Source: Melampsora larici-populina 98AG31 (Eukaryota; Basidiomycota; Pucciniomycetes; Pucciniales; Melampsoraceae). Taken from it: a stretch of DNA of 53,981 nucleotides. The stretch spans positions 1-53,981 of the forward strand of contig NW_006768859.1 of assembly GCF_000204055.1 (NCBI RefSeq). Reading direction: 5' to 3'. Position numbers and translations under genes: made by a program. Below the pieces are notes generated by a model. It saw nothing but the letters and a program-made list of their open reading frames with translations. It did no database searches and had not been told where the DNA came from. Numbering within the stretch: position 1 is the first letter of the stretch; each line of letters begins with the position of its first letter. Below are positions 1-11,243 of this stretch, in pieces.

Positions 1-1140
1 TAGCCGGGGTATCGTACCCGGGCTCCGGCTATGATACCTGAGTTAAATTTTGGTGGTATTGGCAAGCAGGGTACGGTATCTAGTATCGTACCCGACCTCC
101 AGTACAATACCAGATACCCTGATTTTCCAGTATCTGGAGAAGGGTACGGTACCAGAGCTGTACCCTTGGCGCGGCTACAGTACTGGATCTCTTGGACACT
201 TCCACAACCATCGATTGCCCCTCCGTCCACGGTGCCATACATGGAAAAATTTGTAAGTGAATCATCTTCATATCCCCCTCTTGTGCTGGTTTTTCTTTTT
301 TCTCTATCGTTGTCACTCCACTTCGCTTGAACGTGTTATCTGGTAATAAATTGGTACTAGTAACCGCCTTCGAGGTACGGTACTGTTTTGTATCCTGCCC
401 CTCCCTTTGCGATACGGTATTGTACCGTATCGTCAGGTATTCTGACAAAACCAATATTGTACTGTATCACTCCTTGTGGAGCAATACGGTACCCTCTATG
501 GTCCCACAAGGTATTGTTCATTGCGGTACGGCTCTTGGTATTGTACCCGGAACCAGGCACAATGCCGGGGACTGGGTCTGAAGGTATCAAGCAGCCAGTT
601 ACGGTGCTGGTACCGCCAATACAATACCAGTACTGTATCTGTGGTGGCCTTGCTACCATGGTATGCTAGTACAATAGTACAGATAGAACCATAGTACTAC
701 AGTCAACTCTCAATGTAAGCAAGCTTGACATAGACATATATTGCTATATGCATAGGTTTTGGCAAGATTCTGTTTGGTATACATGGGCCCAATAGGCATA
801 TTATGCTTTCACAATTATTCATCGCACAATATAGGCAAGGAGTATCTGTTGACCATTGATATGCTTACATCAAGAGTTGACTGTATTAGTACTATATAAG
901 TACTATAGTACTATACTATTGTACTATTACTACCATAGTATGCTAGTACCACAGTACCGATAGTACCATAGTACTGATAGTACTGTAGTACTGATAGTAC
1001 CATAGTACTAATAGTACTATTGGTACTATTGATACTTATAGTACCATAGTACCAACAGTACTATTGGTACCATGGTAGTACCATTGGTACTGACAGTAGC
1101 ACAGTACTGATAGTACCACACTACTGATAGTACTTGAGCC
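1..1140. repeat. GTAC-rich low-complexity tract
   Basis: The tetranucleotide palindrome GTAC recurs throughout. In positions 1-690 it sits in longer variants such as GGTACGGTACC and GTACCCG. In positions 890-1140 it forms a loose array with a unit of about 8-10 bp (GTACTGATA, GTACCATA, GTACTATTG). No convincing protein is encoded; the ORFs here are by-products of the repeat. It is interrupted at 699-884 by an inverted-repeat element. It could be a decayed satellite or the terminal array of a larger transposon. Confidence 0.75.
699..884. mobile_element. Small inverted-repeat element (MITE-like)
   Basis: The two ends form a 23-bp inverted repeat: ACAGTCAACTCTCAATGTAAGCA at 699-721 is matched by the reverse complement of 862-884 with two mismatches. 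The 186-bp body is unrelated in composition to the GTAC tract on both sides, which suggests insertion into that tract. TAGTACT lies near both ends, but the surrounding repeat makes a target-site duplication impossible to call. There is no coding capacity, so any movement would need a transposase in trans. Confidence 0.55.
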
Positions 1141-1240
1141 ACCCAACCTTTTTTTGACACTATGTACCTTTACTTCGAATACCGCCATAGCACAGAATAC
1201 TCCAAACTTCAGACTCATAGTAAAGAGTGGTAGTAGATAC

Positions 1241-3213
1241 ATTGTATTACAAGTCCAAGCAGCACAAACAATTCTTGGCTTGTATTGTAATACCTAAGCT
1301 ACAAATATTGCTTACATACAACAACACATTGATCATATATCACTCAAGTCTTCACTAACTCAGACACTATGTTGTATCTATACTGTGTTCTTTGTTTCTC
1401 TCTGGCACTGATGTCCAGTACTTAGACATAAATGGGTCCCAGTTGTATGTCATTGACAAAGGCACAATGGATTCATTCATCAATTCCTGGATATTAAAAA
1501 CAAATTATACATGCACAAATTTGAAGAAATAAGAGATATATCACACTTATTATGTTATTCAGATAGTTGAACAATTTTTTATTGTTATCACATCATTCTA
1601 CATAGTTTGATCAATTGATAGGATTCAAATTGAAGAAATGATCCAAAAGAAACTGTTTAAACAGTAACCAATTTGAGATGAAGATTGCATCAAATAAATC
1701 AAAACAGACGGAAATCAAATCCAAAGCAAAATCTACAAAGAAAACAAAGTAGAGCTAGATCAAATCAATGAATAAGGGAAGAGAAAGGATATAAAATGTT
1801 GTCATTAGTATGAAATCTTAGAAAGAAAGAATTGAATGAAAAAGGAAACCAAGACTGACCAAATAATAAATGAATCAATCAATTTATAGAAGAGAAGAAT
1901 AGTAAACAATGTCATCGGATGAAATATGAGAGAAGAGTAAAATATATGAAAAGACAAACTTACCTGAAGAAATTGGATGGAAGAATTGGTTGGGTGTACA
2001 TCAAGATGAAATAACACAAGTTTATAATTCAGATCAATCGGAGGAACCTAAAGAACAAGATACAAGATGAAGGAAGTTGAGAAAGGAAAAGGAGGGGAAT
2101 ATAAAAAGTAAAGAAAGTTAGTACAGAAGAATGAACAACAAGATAGAATAAGAGATGAAAACAAGCTCACCTGGATGATCAGAACACTTGAGAATCGAAA
2201 ATCATCTTACTCAAAGTACGATGATATGAGATCAAACAACATTAGGGGGGAGATTCTCCAGAAGAAGAAGGCTTTCAATCAAAATTAAGATCAATCAGTT
2301 TTGTGACTTACATAAAAGTTCACAATCGGATTCTAAATGACTAAGTTAAAAAGAAGATAAGCTATTAGTGATGTGCAAGAGAGTGAAGAATGCGACTCAC
2401 CTGACAGTGCTAATGGCCAAGATCAAGATTGTATTTGAATAAGATAAATTCTGAGTCCAAAACATCAACCTCAATCGCCAGGATGATGATGATCTTGAAT
2501 GGGAGTTGATTGGAATTGATTTGGTTCTGGGGGTCTTTCATTTAAGATTTGTTTCAATATTGAGACTGGGTGGATTTGAAAGATTTCTTCTCTACATTTA
2601 GACAGATCCAATCGAATGATACCAAATCCTATAATGATTGAGATTTGATTCATCTCTTTCTTGAGAATGACGGTGATGATCATAATTTGATGTTGATGAT
2701 GAATCTAAATTCGAAATTCCGCCTGCTTCACTCTTTCATGAATGGTTTATGATCTATTGGATCGATTCTCTTTAATGTTTTGTAAGTTGATTGATAAGAA
2801 TGGTCAATCCGGATCTAGTAAATTGAGCCAGAGTTGAAGGTTGAAATTTGGACCGAGTTGATCTAAGTGATGAAGCTGAGGTGATTGATGATGATGATAA
2901 AAACAATTCCTTCAAGTTCAAGTTTATATCCTTGGAATTGAGTTTCTTGAATCAGAATGATAGATTGAGTCGGATATGAGGAATGAAACCTCGGTTGAAA
3001 GGTGGATTAAGTCGGTTAAAAGTGTTCCTTCCGAGCCAACTGACTTAATGACTCGATTCAAGAGTAAATTCACTTACCTGAATACCTCGTAAATAGAAAA
3101 CGTCGGTCACACAATTGCGTGGTGATATTAGGTCGAATGAGGCGATAAGTCGGCAAAGGGTCGGTTTGGTTGGTTCGGATGATATCTCGGTGAAGGAAAC
3201 CCTCGGGTCATCG
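1241..3213 (-). other. ORF-poor region with minus-strand splice donors
   Basis: No reading frame of note is present. Four near-consensus splice donors are visible on the minus strand, as reverse complements of ACTTACCTG or CTCACCTG, near 3071-3080, 2396-2403, 2165-2173 and 1958-1966. The DNA is AT-rich with many GATCAAAT-like words. It may hold a spliced non-coding transcript or untranslated exons downstream of the transposase-like gene at 3398-7817. I could not define exons. Confidence 0.35.
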
Positions 3214-3291
3214 TCAGATGCTTAGAGTCAGATGGCTTACATCGGATGGATCAACTCGGTGCTGTCTCGGTTGATGTAAGTCGGTATATAT

Positions 3292-3335
3292 CTCGGATTT
3301 CGGATCCGAGGACTCCTCGGATTTTGGTATCCGAG
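3292..3335. repeat. Twin 7-bp-arm hairpins (CTCGGAT...ATCCGAG)
   Basis: Two direct copies of a short palindromic unit stand side by side. Copy one (3292-3310) is CTCGGAT, a 5-nt loop, then ATCCGAG. Copy two (3316-3335) is CTCGGAT, a 6-nt loop, then ATCCGAG. The surrounding 300 bp is rich in TCGGT words. They lie just past the last recognisable exon of the transposase-like gene and could be transposon end structures or RNA hairpins. Confidence 0.5.
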
Positions 3336-3397
3336 TCAAATATGTTGGCAGTGAGGTCAGTGGACCCATCATTACAAGAGGGATATGATTGACGCAC

Positions 3398-6300
3398 CGA
3401 GTCTTTGATAACAACTACCCATTTACCTTCTTCCAATAGATTTTGCTTTGAAACCGTGCCAGATTTATACAAAAATTGTAAATCTACGTCCAGCTTGGTA
3501 CTGGTGTTTTGAGCCAAGCGATTAATGTCCAGCTTGACACAGATGTTCCATCGATGAAGCCGTGCGATGGATTTTTCAAGGCCTTCTACGTCACGCACCA
3601 GGATAGACACCAGCTTGCTACAATCACTGGGGTTTAGTTTAGCTGGAACACTGTCTGGTTCTGGGTGCGGGTTGTGACGTTTTCGGCGTCGCTCGTTTCC
3701 TTTGTTTTTCCGAACTTCGCTATCATGAATTAATCGTATTGAGCATAGCAGATCCTTGTCCAGTACCCGCTGTCCTGATGAATCTACGACTAGATCTCGA
3801 GTTGATTCAATAACCAAATCCAACTCTGCGGCTGAGTCCTGCGGAGTTTGGTCATCATGAGGCTCTGGAATAATTTCATGTCAGCTTGGATTGGTGAGAT
3901 AAATCGTACAAAAAATGACACATGATTTCACCTCACCTTTAGGGTTCAAGAGACTTGAAATCGACATTCGATTTGCGTTCAGCTCGACCGATTCGATAGC
4001 GACATCATCCAGAGAAGACAGGTCACAGTCAAGATTGTGCCGGTCTTGAGTGATACTTGCAGCTGCGTGTAAGCTCGCTCCAAGTTGCGAATCATTTTCA
4101 TCTTCTTGATAAACGATATCGTAGTGTTTTGTAATTCCAACCGAAACACTGTGATCTTCGTCATCGTAAGATTCACTCGGGTTGTCTTGATTATTCGAAG
4201 GGGTAGGTTTAGTACGCAAAACAACCTGCATGCCAGTGAATTCAATCAAGGTATGGGCACGCTTCTCTGCTAAAGCCATGATTTCATGAATCCTCTGGTT
4301 GGACGGATATATCTTGAGAAGCTTTGCCTGCTCAAACGATGCTGGTTCGTCTGAGAAGGAAAGGTTGTAGCCTGTGTAACAGGGAATAATGAATCATGAG
4401 CATCATTCAAGCAAATTGATTTTGATGGACTACACATACCTGCGTGAATGTGTTCCGATTTGGGCATCTTGATTCTCTTCATCATGATGCGTCTGATGAT
4501 TGTGAAAATCTTTGGCATCATTTGCCTTGCGTCAAGCATTGTGAATTTGGGCAATATTACCCGCATCCAACCAAAGATGTGTTCACACGCCTCAGTGCCA
4601 TGCTTCCAAGGTACGAAGGGCACATCGGGGAAGTGCTCGCGATGTGAGATGATTAAAGCAACAAGCGAAGAAGCAAGTTGACTAAAGATTTTCCAAGCTG
4701 GGTGAGAAATCCCATTTCGATCTAATGACATGAGCCCGTCTGTGTCATCGTACCGTTCTTTGAGAAAGGTCTTCCAACGCTTTAGAAATACATCGGCTGT
4801 ATGTGACGATAAGATCCGCTCTTCATGTGATGCAGAGTTGCTGAGCCATGCGTCAACCAATTCACCGATGATAAACAAGTATACAGCAAGGCCAGTACAT
4901 TCCGGATGTTGTAAAGCAAGTTCAAGTGTATCGCTGTTGAGGGCTCAATAGGCTCGTCCGTCATCTTGCCTGTCGATGTTAAATACATCCTTTTGATAAA
5001 GGGAACTATTTTCGTCCTGCATCAACAAAACCATATGACCTATGTTTATGTAGTATTTACCAAACGCAAGCAGTCGAGCTCCAGACAGTAGTTGATTGGC
5101 TCCTGTCTTGCGTGCATGTTTTGGGTCTTGCACAATCACCAGAGGTATCTGATTGCTTCCAAACAGCGGGATTTTGATGTGGATACCTGCCTGAGGTCGA
5201 GAAAATTCAATATAATTGATTGCTTTAGAAGTAAGTAACAGTTGTGCCGACATCTCAGTGGCCGCACCATCGGAGCCAAGCGATAGAACTTTAAGACCGG
5301 CGTCTTGCGCGAGAGTAAGGAAGGACTCGTGCTTTATACAGACATCCTCAGCGGTTTCGTTCTGGTTACTTGGTAAGAGGGCAACAACATAAGTTGGAAC
5401 ACCAGGTAGTGGTACCTGAACAGTATAAGCACGAATCTGTAGAACATACAGAATCAATCAATTTCCATTCATGTGGAACAAGCTGATCAAGATAAATGTG
5501 ATCATAACTTACTTTTGAGCACAATTGTTTGTGCGAGATCAAGTCCTTAACTTTAGCTGTAAGGTCTTGCATCGACTCAAAGTGTACGTCTCCTCCTTGA
5601 GAACCTACTATGAATTCTCCACTGACACGAAGGGCTTTAACACACACGGTTTCGTCGGTTCCCACTGACACAGGTCCATCGTACCCGATCTCCTGAAGGT
5701 GCTTCTTGACTCGTGCGAAGTTGGATAGCGCCAGACCTTCTGCCATCTGCAAATCTTCATTTGCACGTATGTAGCGTCGGCTTCGTGGTCCACGTCCGGC
5801 CAGAGTCTCAGTAAACAAATCTGCACATTTGGGACTGATGGCGGCGAGAGTCATTATGAAGTCGTCAAAGTAAGGTTCGAAATGCATCCCAGTAAGTCCC
5901 TTGCCTTCGTTTTCCCTCTTTTGACGATTGGTAACAGCCATAAGTAAACCCTTTAGGACATCATTGTTATCAAACTTTCCCTCAAGTGCCATCGCAGTAA
6001 AACCTTGCCAGAACTTTTGATCGCCCGACTTCGATGGATTCTCAACATAACTTGATAAAGCATCAAGATGTTCGTATTGTCGACGTTTGGCATTCAAGAG
6101 ATCGGGCTCCATCAAAGCTCGGCTGGTATATTTGACGCTTTCGCCGACTGAATAGTCTTTGTTTATTGCGTTCTTAAGAGTTGAATCCTTTCGTAAATCC
6201 CAACAGGGTGTACATACTTCAGGATGCATACCCTGGAGTAAGACTCGAGGGAGAGTACCCAGGCATTTGGTCGAATGAATGGTTTGGAAAGGTGAGCTAC

Positions 6301-7817
6301 GATTAATCCACCATGTTGCTTCGGCTTTGCATTGATTCTGCCAGCGCTGTCTCTGATCATCATCTAGTTTGCTGTGAGCTGAAAAGCCAAACATCTCTTT
6401 ACATATAACTTCTCGAGGCCGACAGCCGTGGTAAATATTTGAAGCACCCTTAATACAAGCAAGAATATCTCGTGTTGCCTTTGGTCGCTTCCAGGTCTTA
6501 TCATTTATCCCAGCGCATGGGATGAGAGGTTTGGAGATGATAGGCTCTTTGTTCGGGACGGATTTTGCAAAGAATAGGGATGCAGAAGCAGTCTGTCGTA
6601 TCTCGCGAGTTGCAGAGGTACATCTATCTACCAAAACAAGATCAGAACAGAATCAGGTTGAAGTTTTCGAGTTTGTAGGGATATAATAAATTCACGTACT
6701 TGATGCCCAGTGAACTTCTGCATTCTGAGCCCGACCTCCATAAAGTTTGATACCCTTGTGGCCACAATGGCACAGAAACTCAAGTCCGTTATCGTCATCT
6801 TTTAGTTTGCATCGTGTACATATCATCTCTCCACTTGTGAGTGGGCAGCCGGTCAACACCGTTGAAACTGGCCTGGTGCTGTGCACCGAAGTCTTCAAAG
6901 TCTTCGATTTTGAGTTACTCGTGTGATGATTTTGAATCGTAGGAGCTGATTTAGAATTTTTCTTGGCGGACTTCAAGTTTGATGAGACTGCTTTAGTAGA
7001 GGACGACGATTTTGACGGCTTATGTTTTTTGGAATTTACAATAGAGCAAGATATGATCTCGAGGTCGCTAGTATTTTCTTCCTCAGTGTCCAAATGGCCA
7101 ACAGATGTTGAGGAAGTTTGATATTTTGACTGCTTTGGTTTGGCGGAAGGTACAATAGAGCAAGATAGGATTTCGACGTCGCTAGTATTTTCATTCTCGG
7201 TATTTGAATGATCAACAGATCTTGATGATTTTGACTCGATTTGTAACCGCTTGGCTGGAGGGGATAAACCTTCTTTTTCAACTATTTTGATCGGTGAAAC
7301 TAATGTCTCAGAGATCACTCGTCGTTTTTTTCCCTTTGTGGCCTTAGGACTAGGTGCAGGACGATGACGGGGTTCAGGAAGCAGGGCTCCATGTTCTGGA
7401 TGGTTTTTAATAAATAGATAAGGAAAATTAGATTGGTGAAGTCGAAGTGTATAATGTCAATCAACACTCACTGATGAGCGCTTCACGGATATTTTCGAGT
7501 TTGATATTGATAAGCTGATCTGAAGTGTTATCCCATGTCGCATGCTTTCGAGCCTTGTCGAGCCATTCCAGCACAAACTCCATACCATAGCAACCACTGA
7601 AGAGGTTTTTGTCAATCACATCAGCCCCAAAAACCGCGTCCATTGTTCTGTTCACGCGCCAGAACATCCCGTCATCCATGTCTGATTTGGTGACTTCAGG
7701 AAGGTTCTGAAAACTCTGATAAGTGATATCATCGGTGGTAGCCGAGCGTATGAAGTCGCAGTTGCTGGATAAATGTATAATATCTGATTTTAATTGTCTG
7801 TATGAGCGTGAGGACAT
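3398..7817 (-). pseudogene. P-element/THAP9-like transposase, copy 1 (broken)
   Basis: Six exons can be joined with consistent phases: 7817-7472, 7395-6700, 6627-5513, 5436-4440, 4371-3937 and 3864-3398. The start was set by alignment to copy 2. Order of parts: an N-terminal domain of about 115 residues; a Ser/Lys-rich linker with GKKRR; a zinc ribbon (CTRC then CHCG) just before exon 3; then the catalytic-like core. The core motifs are GTDETVCVK (Asp codon 5654-5656), GSDGAATE (Asp codon 5269-5271), QDPKHARK, and GTEACEHIFGWMR (Glu codon 4582-4584). The order resembles the DE-, DGA-, DP-H- and E-FG-R motifs of P-element/THAP9 transposases. The assignment is by eye. An in-frame TGA at 4945-4947 follows DDGRAY, where copy 2 has Arg. 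The last exon found in copy 2 is not seen here. The gene is therefore probably inactive. Confidence 0.6.
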
Positions 7818-7924
7818 TGTGAAAAGGGTTTGGTTGGTTCGAAGAGGCTTCAATATCTGTGGTAAACTGTGATGAAGTAAGTTTTTGCACCGTGAAAATC
7901 TCTGAACTTTGAAATCTAGCCGGG

Positions 7925-8072
7925 TTCATACTCCTGTGACATCTACGTCAAATTTCACAGATTTCAGACATCTGGAAATTCATACATCCAGGCAACCATG
8001 TTTTTTTTGAAAAAATCAAATTCATACGTGTTTCACCCCCACGTCAAAAAAAAAACAACCAAAAATTCATAC
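7925..8072. repeat. Four TTCATAC iterons upstream of copy 1
   Basis: The word TTCATAC occurs at 7925-7931, 7979-7985, 8022-8028 and 8066-8072, spaced 54, 43 and 44 bp. The last two to three are preceded by runs of A and followed by short C-rich words. They lie about 110-255 bp upstream of the transposase-like start at 7817. Repeats of this sort may be subterminal transposase-binding sites or promoter elements; this is inference. Confidence 0.4.
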
Positions 8073-8815
8073 CTCCCAGGTCCACCAGTTTTGGCGGGGC
8101 TTGCCGGGGTCCTGTTTTTTTCTTATTTGTCCAATATTTGCTGCTTAATATGTCTTTTGTCGGTAACATAGCCCAAATCTTGACCTCCAATTGATACCAT
8201 TTTTGTTGGATGAGTCCATAGGGGCTTTCTGGGGGCCTGCTGAAGTAGATAACTCTTTGAAAAATTGATCCCCAACCTTTTGACTTCAACTATTGGAATG
8301 CCAAATCTCCAAACCAGTCCAGATACAAGGACACAGCATTGAAAAACAAACACCCAATTTGTTACCCCTCTGTTTCCATCCAACCATTCCTTCAGTCACA
8401 TTCATCTTCTGATACTGGTTACATTCTCAAGATGGTTGCTTCATTCAACATATCACTCCATTCGCCAAATTCTCATTCTTTCTCACATTGTCATAATTTT
8501 TCTTCCCACCCTCCTACACCAGCTTAATGTTTTTTAGAGAATACATTTTCATTCCAATAGGAATGATACATCTATCTTCAAGGAAAACTTTGCCTCTAGG
8601 AAAATACAAGCTTCCATTTCTTGTTTATTTATAGTTTCATACTCCACTGACAAGTTATTAACAATAGTCAAGCCTTTGAAATATATATATATTTAATCCA
8701 AATTTGATACTTAACAATTATTTAATACTGGCCCTTTTAACTTTATATTGTTTAATTTTTGTAAAATTGAAAAAACTCTCTGTGTTATCCTTGATTTGAT
8801 TTGTTTTCTGAGATT
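8073..8815. other. Intergenic stretch, no gene seen
   Basis: Only short frames in low-complexity, pyrimidine-rich DNA are present. An (AT)n run lies near 8681-8691. No convincing gene or structured repeat was recognised. Confidence 0.5.
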
Positions 8816-9377
8816 TCAACATTTGTTCTTTTCAATGCATTGTGGTAGAGTGCAGAACCACTCAAGTGGTGTAATTAGTTGTAGCCTCTGGAGACCCCAT
8901 AGGGGTTTTGTGTTATTGTTTATTTCCATCTTTTTCATGCACTTCAGTCTTAGCTTTGGTAATTCAAAACCTTGTTTTGTGTGGACCACTTGGCAGCTCC
9001 ACTCTGGGTACATCTGCCCCATCTGGCCCATCCAGCCCCAGATGCAGTCTTATTTTCCACAGCATCTAATGTTGCTTGTAAATGGTGAGAATTTCATGCC
9101 AGATGTCACCAACTGAGGTTGTTGCTCTTTCTAATAGACCAATAGAATTGACAACCGGTTGTAGGAGTCTGTCTAGGATAGAGTTTGATGTGAAATGATT
9201 GTGATTTTCAATTATGACCTGTAAACTCCTTTTGATTGTTGGAGTGGAGATTGACTTGTCTTTCAACATTGAAAGACACATAGCAAGCCTTGTTTGTGTG
9301 ACTTGATCAACAACACCATTTTGGGCATTGACAACTATCACTTTCCTATAGGCGGACCTTAGGAAAGTCTCAATCAA
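8816..9377 (-). pseudogene. Possible hAT-like transposase fragment
   Basis: The best reading is minus-strand 9377-9066, about 103 residues, with the segments RLLQPVVNSIGLLERATTS and GDIWHEILTIYK. To my eye this resembles the middle part of DUF659/hAT-type transposases in fungal genomes, where a helical stretch ends in a leucine-rich IW segment. The frame stops at 9066; a second minus-strand frame at 9031-8816 could continue it after a shift but has no motif I recognise. There is no start context, BED finger or dimerisation domain. It is a relic at best. Confidence 0.3.
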
Positions 9378-10192
9378 CCTTGCAATGGACAGGATTGTAT
9401 TGTGACATTAGCATAATTCAAAAATACATGTCACCACATCAAGGTCATAATCAAGTCCAGCCTATGGGACAGCCTCATCATTTCAAGCCTAAGGTGCATG
9501 ATGTATCTCCCAATTTGGTTATCAATGGGTCTCATTTTGACTATATGTACAAAATCACACAGCTCTGAGTTTGAACCTGAGCAAAGAATTATAGACAATT
9601 GAACACTTTCAGATGAAAAATCTATGTCTCAACAACTAAACAAGTATCTTAATTCACTTGAAACTATCCTTGACCTATGTACAACATAAGATTGTAATTG
9701 AGCATTTGAATTGGTCTTGACTTACAATGTCTTGTTTCTGCAATGAAAGGTTTGATAGATTTTATTATTGGGTCAATCTGGGTTTTTTCTGAGACTGTGA
9801 TCTGCATTCAAAATTTTTCCTTGGAGGTGGGGAAAGCTCAAGGAGTAGTCTATTATGATATGTATTTGATTCTGATTGCTGTGAATATGAGTCAATCACA
9901 ATCAAGGGTTCAAGTCTCCAGTCACAATGCCATCTGGTTGATAGTCTTCCACCAGCTGTGGTCGGTAGTAGGGCCATCACTGGGTCATCCAAGGGACGGC
10001 CATTGGGTAATCCAGGGGAGGATACCCCATCCTGAGGCAAGCCATGGACAAAGGCCAATCTTGGACAGTCTCAGAATCAGGCAGAGACTGGCACCTGGAA
10101 AACTTTTGGCCACCTGAATTAGAGGCGGACAGCACTTGATTATGGACAGCCTGTAGCCCTGTCTAGGGGCAAGCTGTGGATGAAGACCAATT
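9378..10192. other. Repeat-derived DNA with an imperfect direct duplication
   Basis: No gene is evident. Around 10030-10070 the phrase GGCAAGCCATGGACAAAGGCC is echoed near 10160-10190 as GGCAAGCTGTGGATGAAGACC, each followed by AAT(C/T)TTGGACA or a close variant. This suggests an old direct duplication with a step of about 130 bp. Confidence 0.35.
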
Positions 10193-10444
10193 TTGGACCA
10201 CGGCAGACCATTATCCAAAAGGGCCGTGAGGAAACTCTCAAACAATACAAAGTTAGGACTGTTATTTGAAAACAAATATAAAGTAAATGCTAGGGATTTG
10301 GAAGCTTTTGTCAAGACAAAAAAATTCAAAAAGCATCTTCTAAAGAGGAAATCAGATGGAAAAATCTGGGTAAGGTTGGCTACTGTACTTGATATATTGG
10401 TGGAAAATGAAAAAGATTTTGAAATAGTTGGAAGAGCTGATTGA
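10193..10444 (+). CDS. Hypothetical short ORF, possible repeat remnant
   Basis: An 83-codon frame is rich in Lys and charged residues, with KKFKKHLLKRKSDGK in the middle. Its composition is more protein-like than the overlapping antisense frame (9985-10551), which is rich in Ser and Phe. No family was recognised, and no intron continuation was found. It sits among transposon relics, so it is probably a fragment of a mobile-element gene rather than an independent gene. Confidence 0.2.
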   Translation: MDHGRPLSKRAVRKLSNNTKLGLLFENKYKVNARDLEAFVKTKKFKKHLLKRKSDGKIWVRLATVLDILVENEKDFEIVGRAD

Positions 10445-10933
10445 TGGTTGCCATCAGGGTATAATGATTGGATTATTGACCATGGGGGAAAGTGCCAACG
10501 GCAAGCTTTATTTACACTACAATTTGTTAAAAAGTTTGATTGGCTGCCCAAGTGGATGCTTTGTCCATGACTGTGGCCTGATCATTACAACTGCCAAAAT
10601 GCTTGATCATGATTAATATTTGCTCCAGCTTATGATTGTTCCAGGGCAACGGGTGTCCTGCATTGCTGATAATTGAAGGTCCAGTTTACAATTAGGGCAG
10701 TTCAAGACAGATTTTGCAAACAACCTGCTGGAAATGCACAAACATCAATCTTAGGGTTGTGATATCCTTAAGCTTTGCATTCACAGAGTGACAGAGGCTG
10801 TAATTATGAGTTTTACAGCCGTGTAAATCCAGGGCCAACATTCAAAAACTGAATTTTGCCCTGCTTTTATTAGCTCTCACTGCACGGTAGTGGCCTTTTT
10901 CTGAAATGTTTTTTTGCATGTGAAGCACTGAGA
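10445..10933. other. Intergenic stretch, no gene seen
   Basis: No reading frame or repeat with support was found; short frames only. Confidence 0.4.
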
Positions 10934-11243
10934 TTCACGTGGTGGGCACTGATTTTGAATTTGGGGTAGGCCTGGGTGTGATTTTTTGGCTTTTTAAAGG
11001 CATGCCCTAGGTGTGGGCGCTGAGGCATGCCTCTGGAGTGCTCAGAAGCAAAAAGACTTGCAAAGACATCAAAAGTAGCAAGGATTGTATTTCACAATGC
11101 TGCACAAAGTAATTCAAGGGGGAGTTGCATCAAAATTTATCAAGATAGTTCTTCAAAAAGCTCATCCTCATACCAATTCTCAGTCTCAGTCTCTTGGGGC
11201 AGGCCCCAAAGGCCTGCCTTTTGCACCACGCCCACCACGTGAA
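10934..11243. repeat. Fold-back with perfect 14-bp inverted arms
   Basis: TTCACGTGGTGGGC at 10934-10947 is matched exactly by its reverse complement at 11230-11243. The arms continue as weaker pairing (GGGGTAGGCCTGGG on the left against GGGGCAGGCCCC on the right). The interior has further GC-rich palindromes such as GAGGCATGCCTC and GGCAGGCC. The 310-bp unit resembles a non-autonomous fold-back element. No coding frame is convincing. Confidence 0.45.

Noticed and set aside
80..694. Several overlapping ORFs of 60-124 codons in both strands near the left edge
   Set aside because: They follow the GTAC repeat in all frames, giving repeated Tyr, Val and Pro words without any domain; they are composition artefacts.
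9985..10551. 188-codon minus-strand ORF
   Set aside because: Its Ser/Phe-rich composition is what the antisense of a Lys/Glu-rich frame looks like; no motif or splice support.
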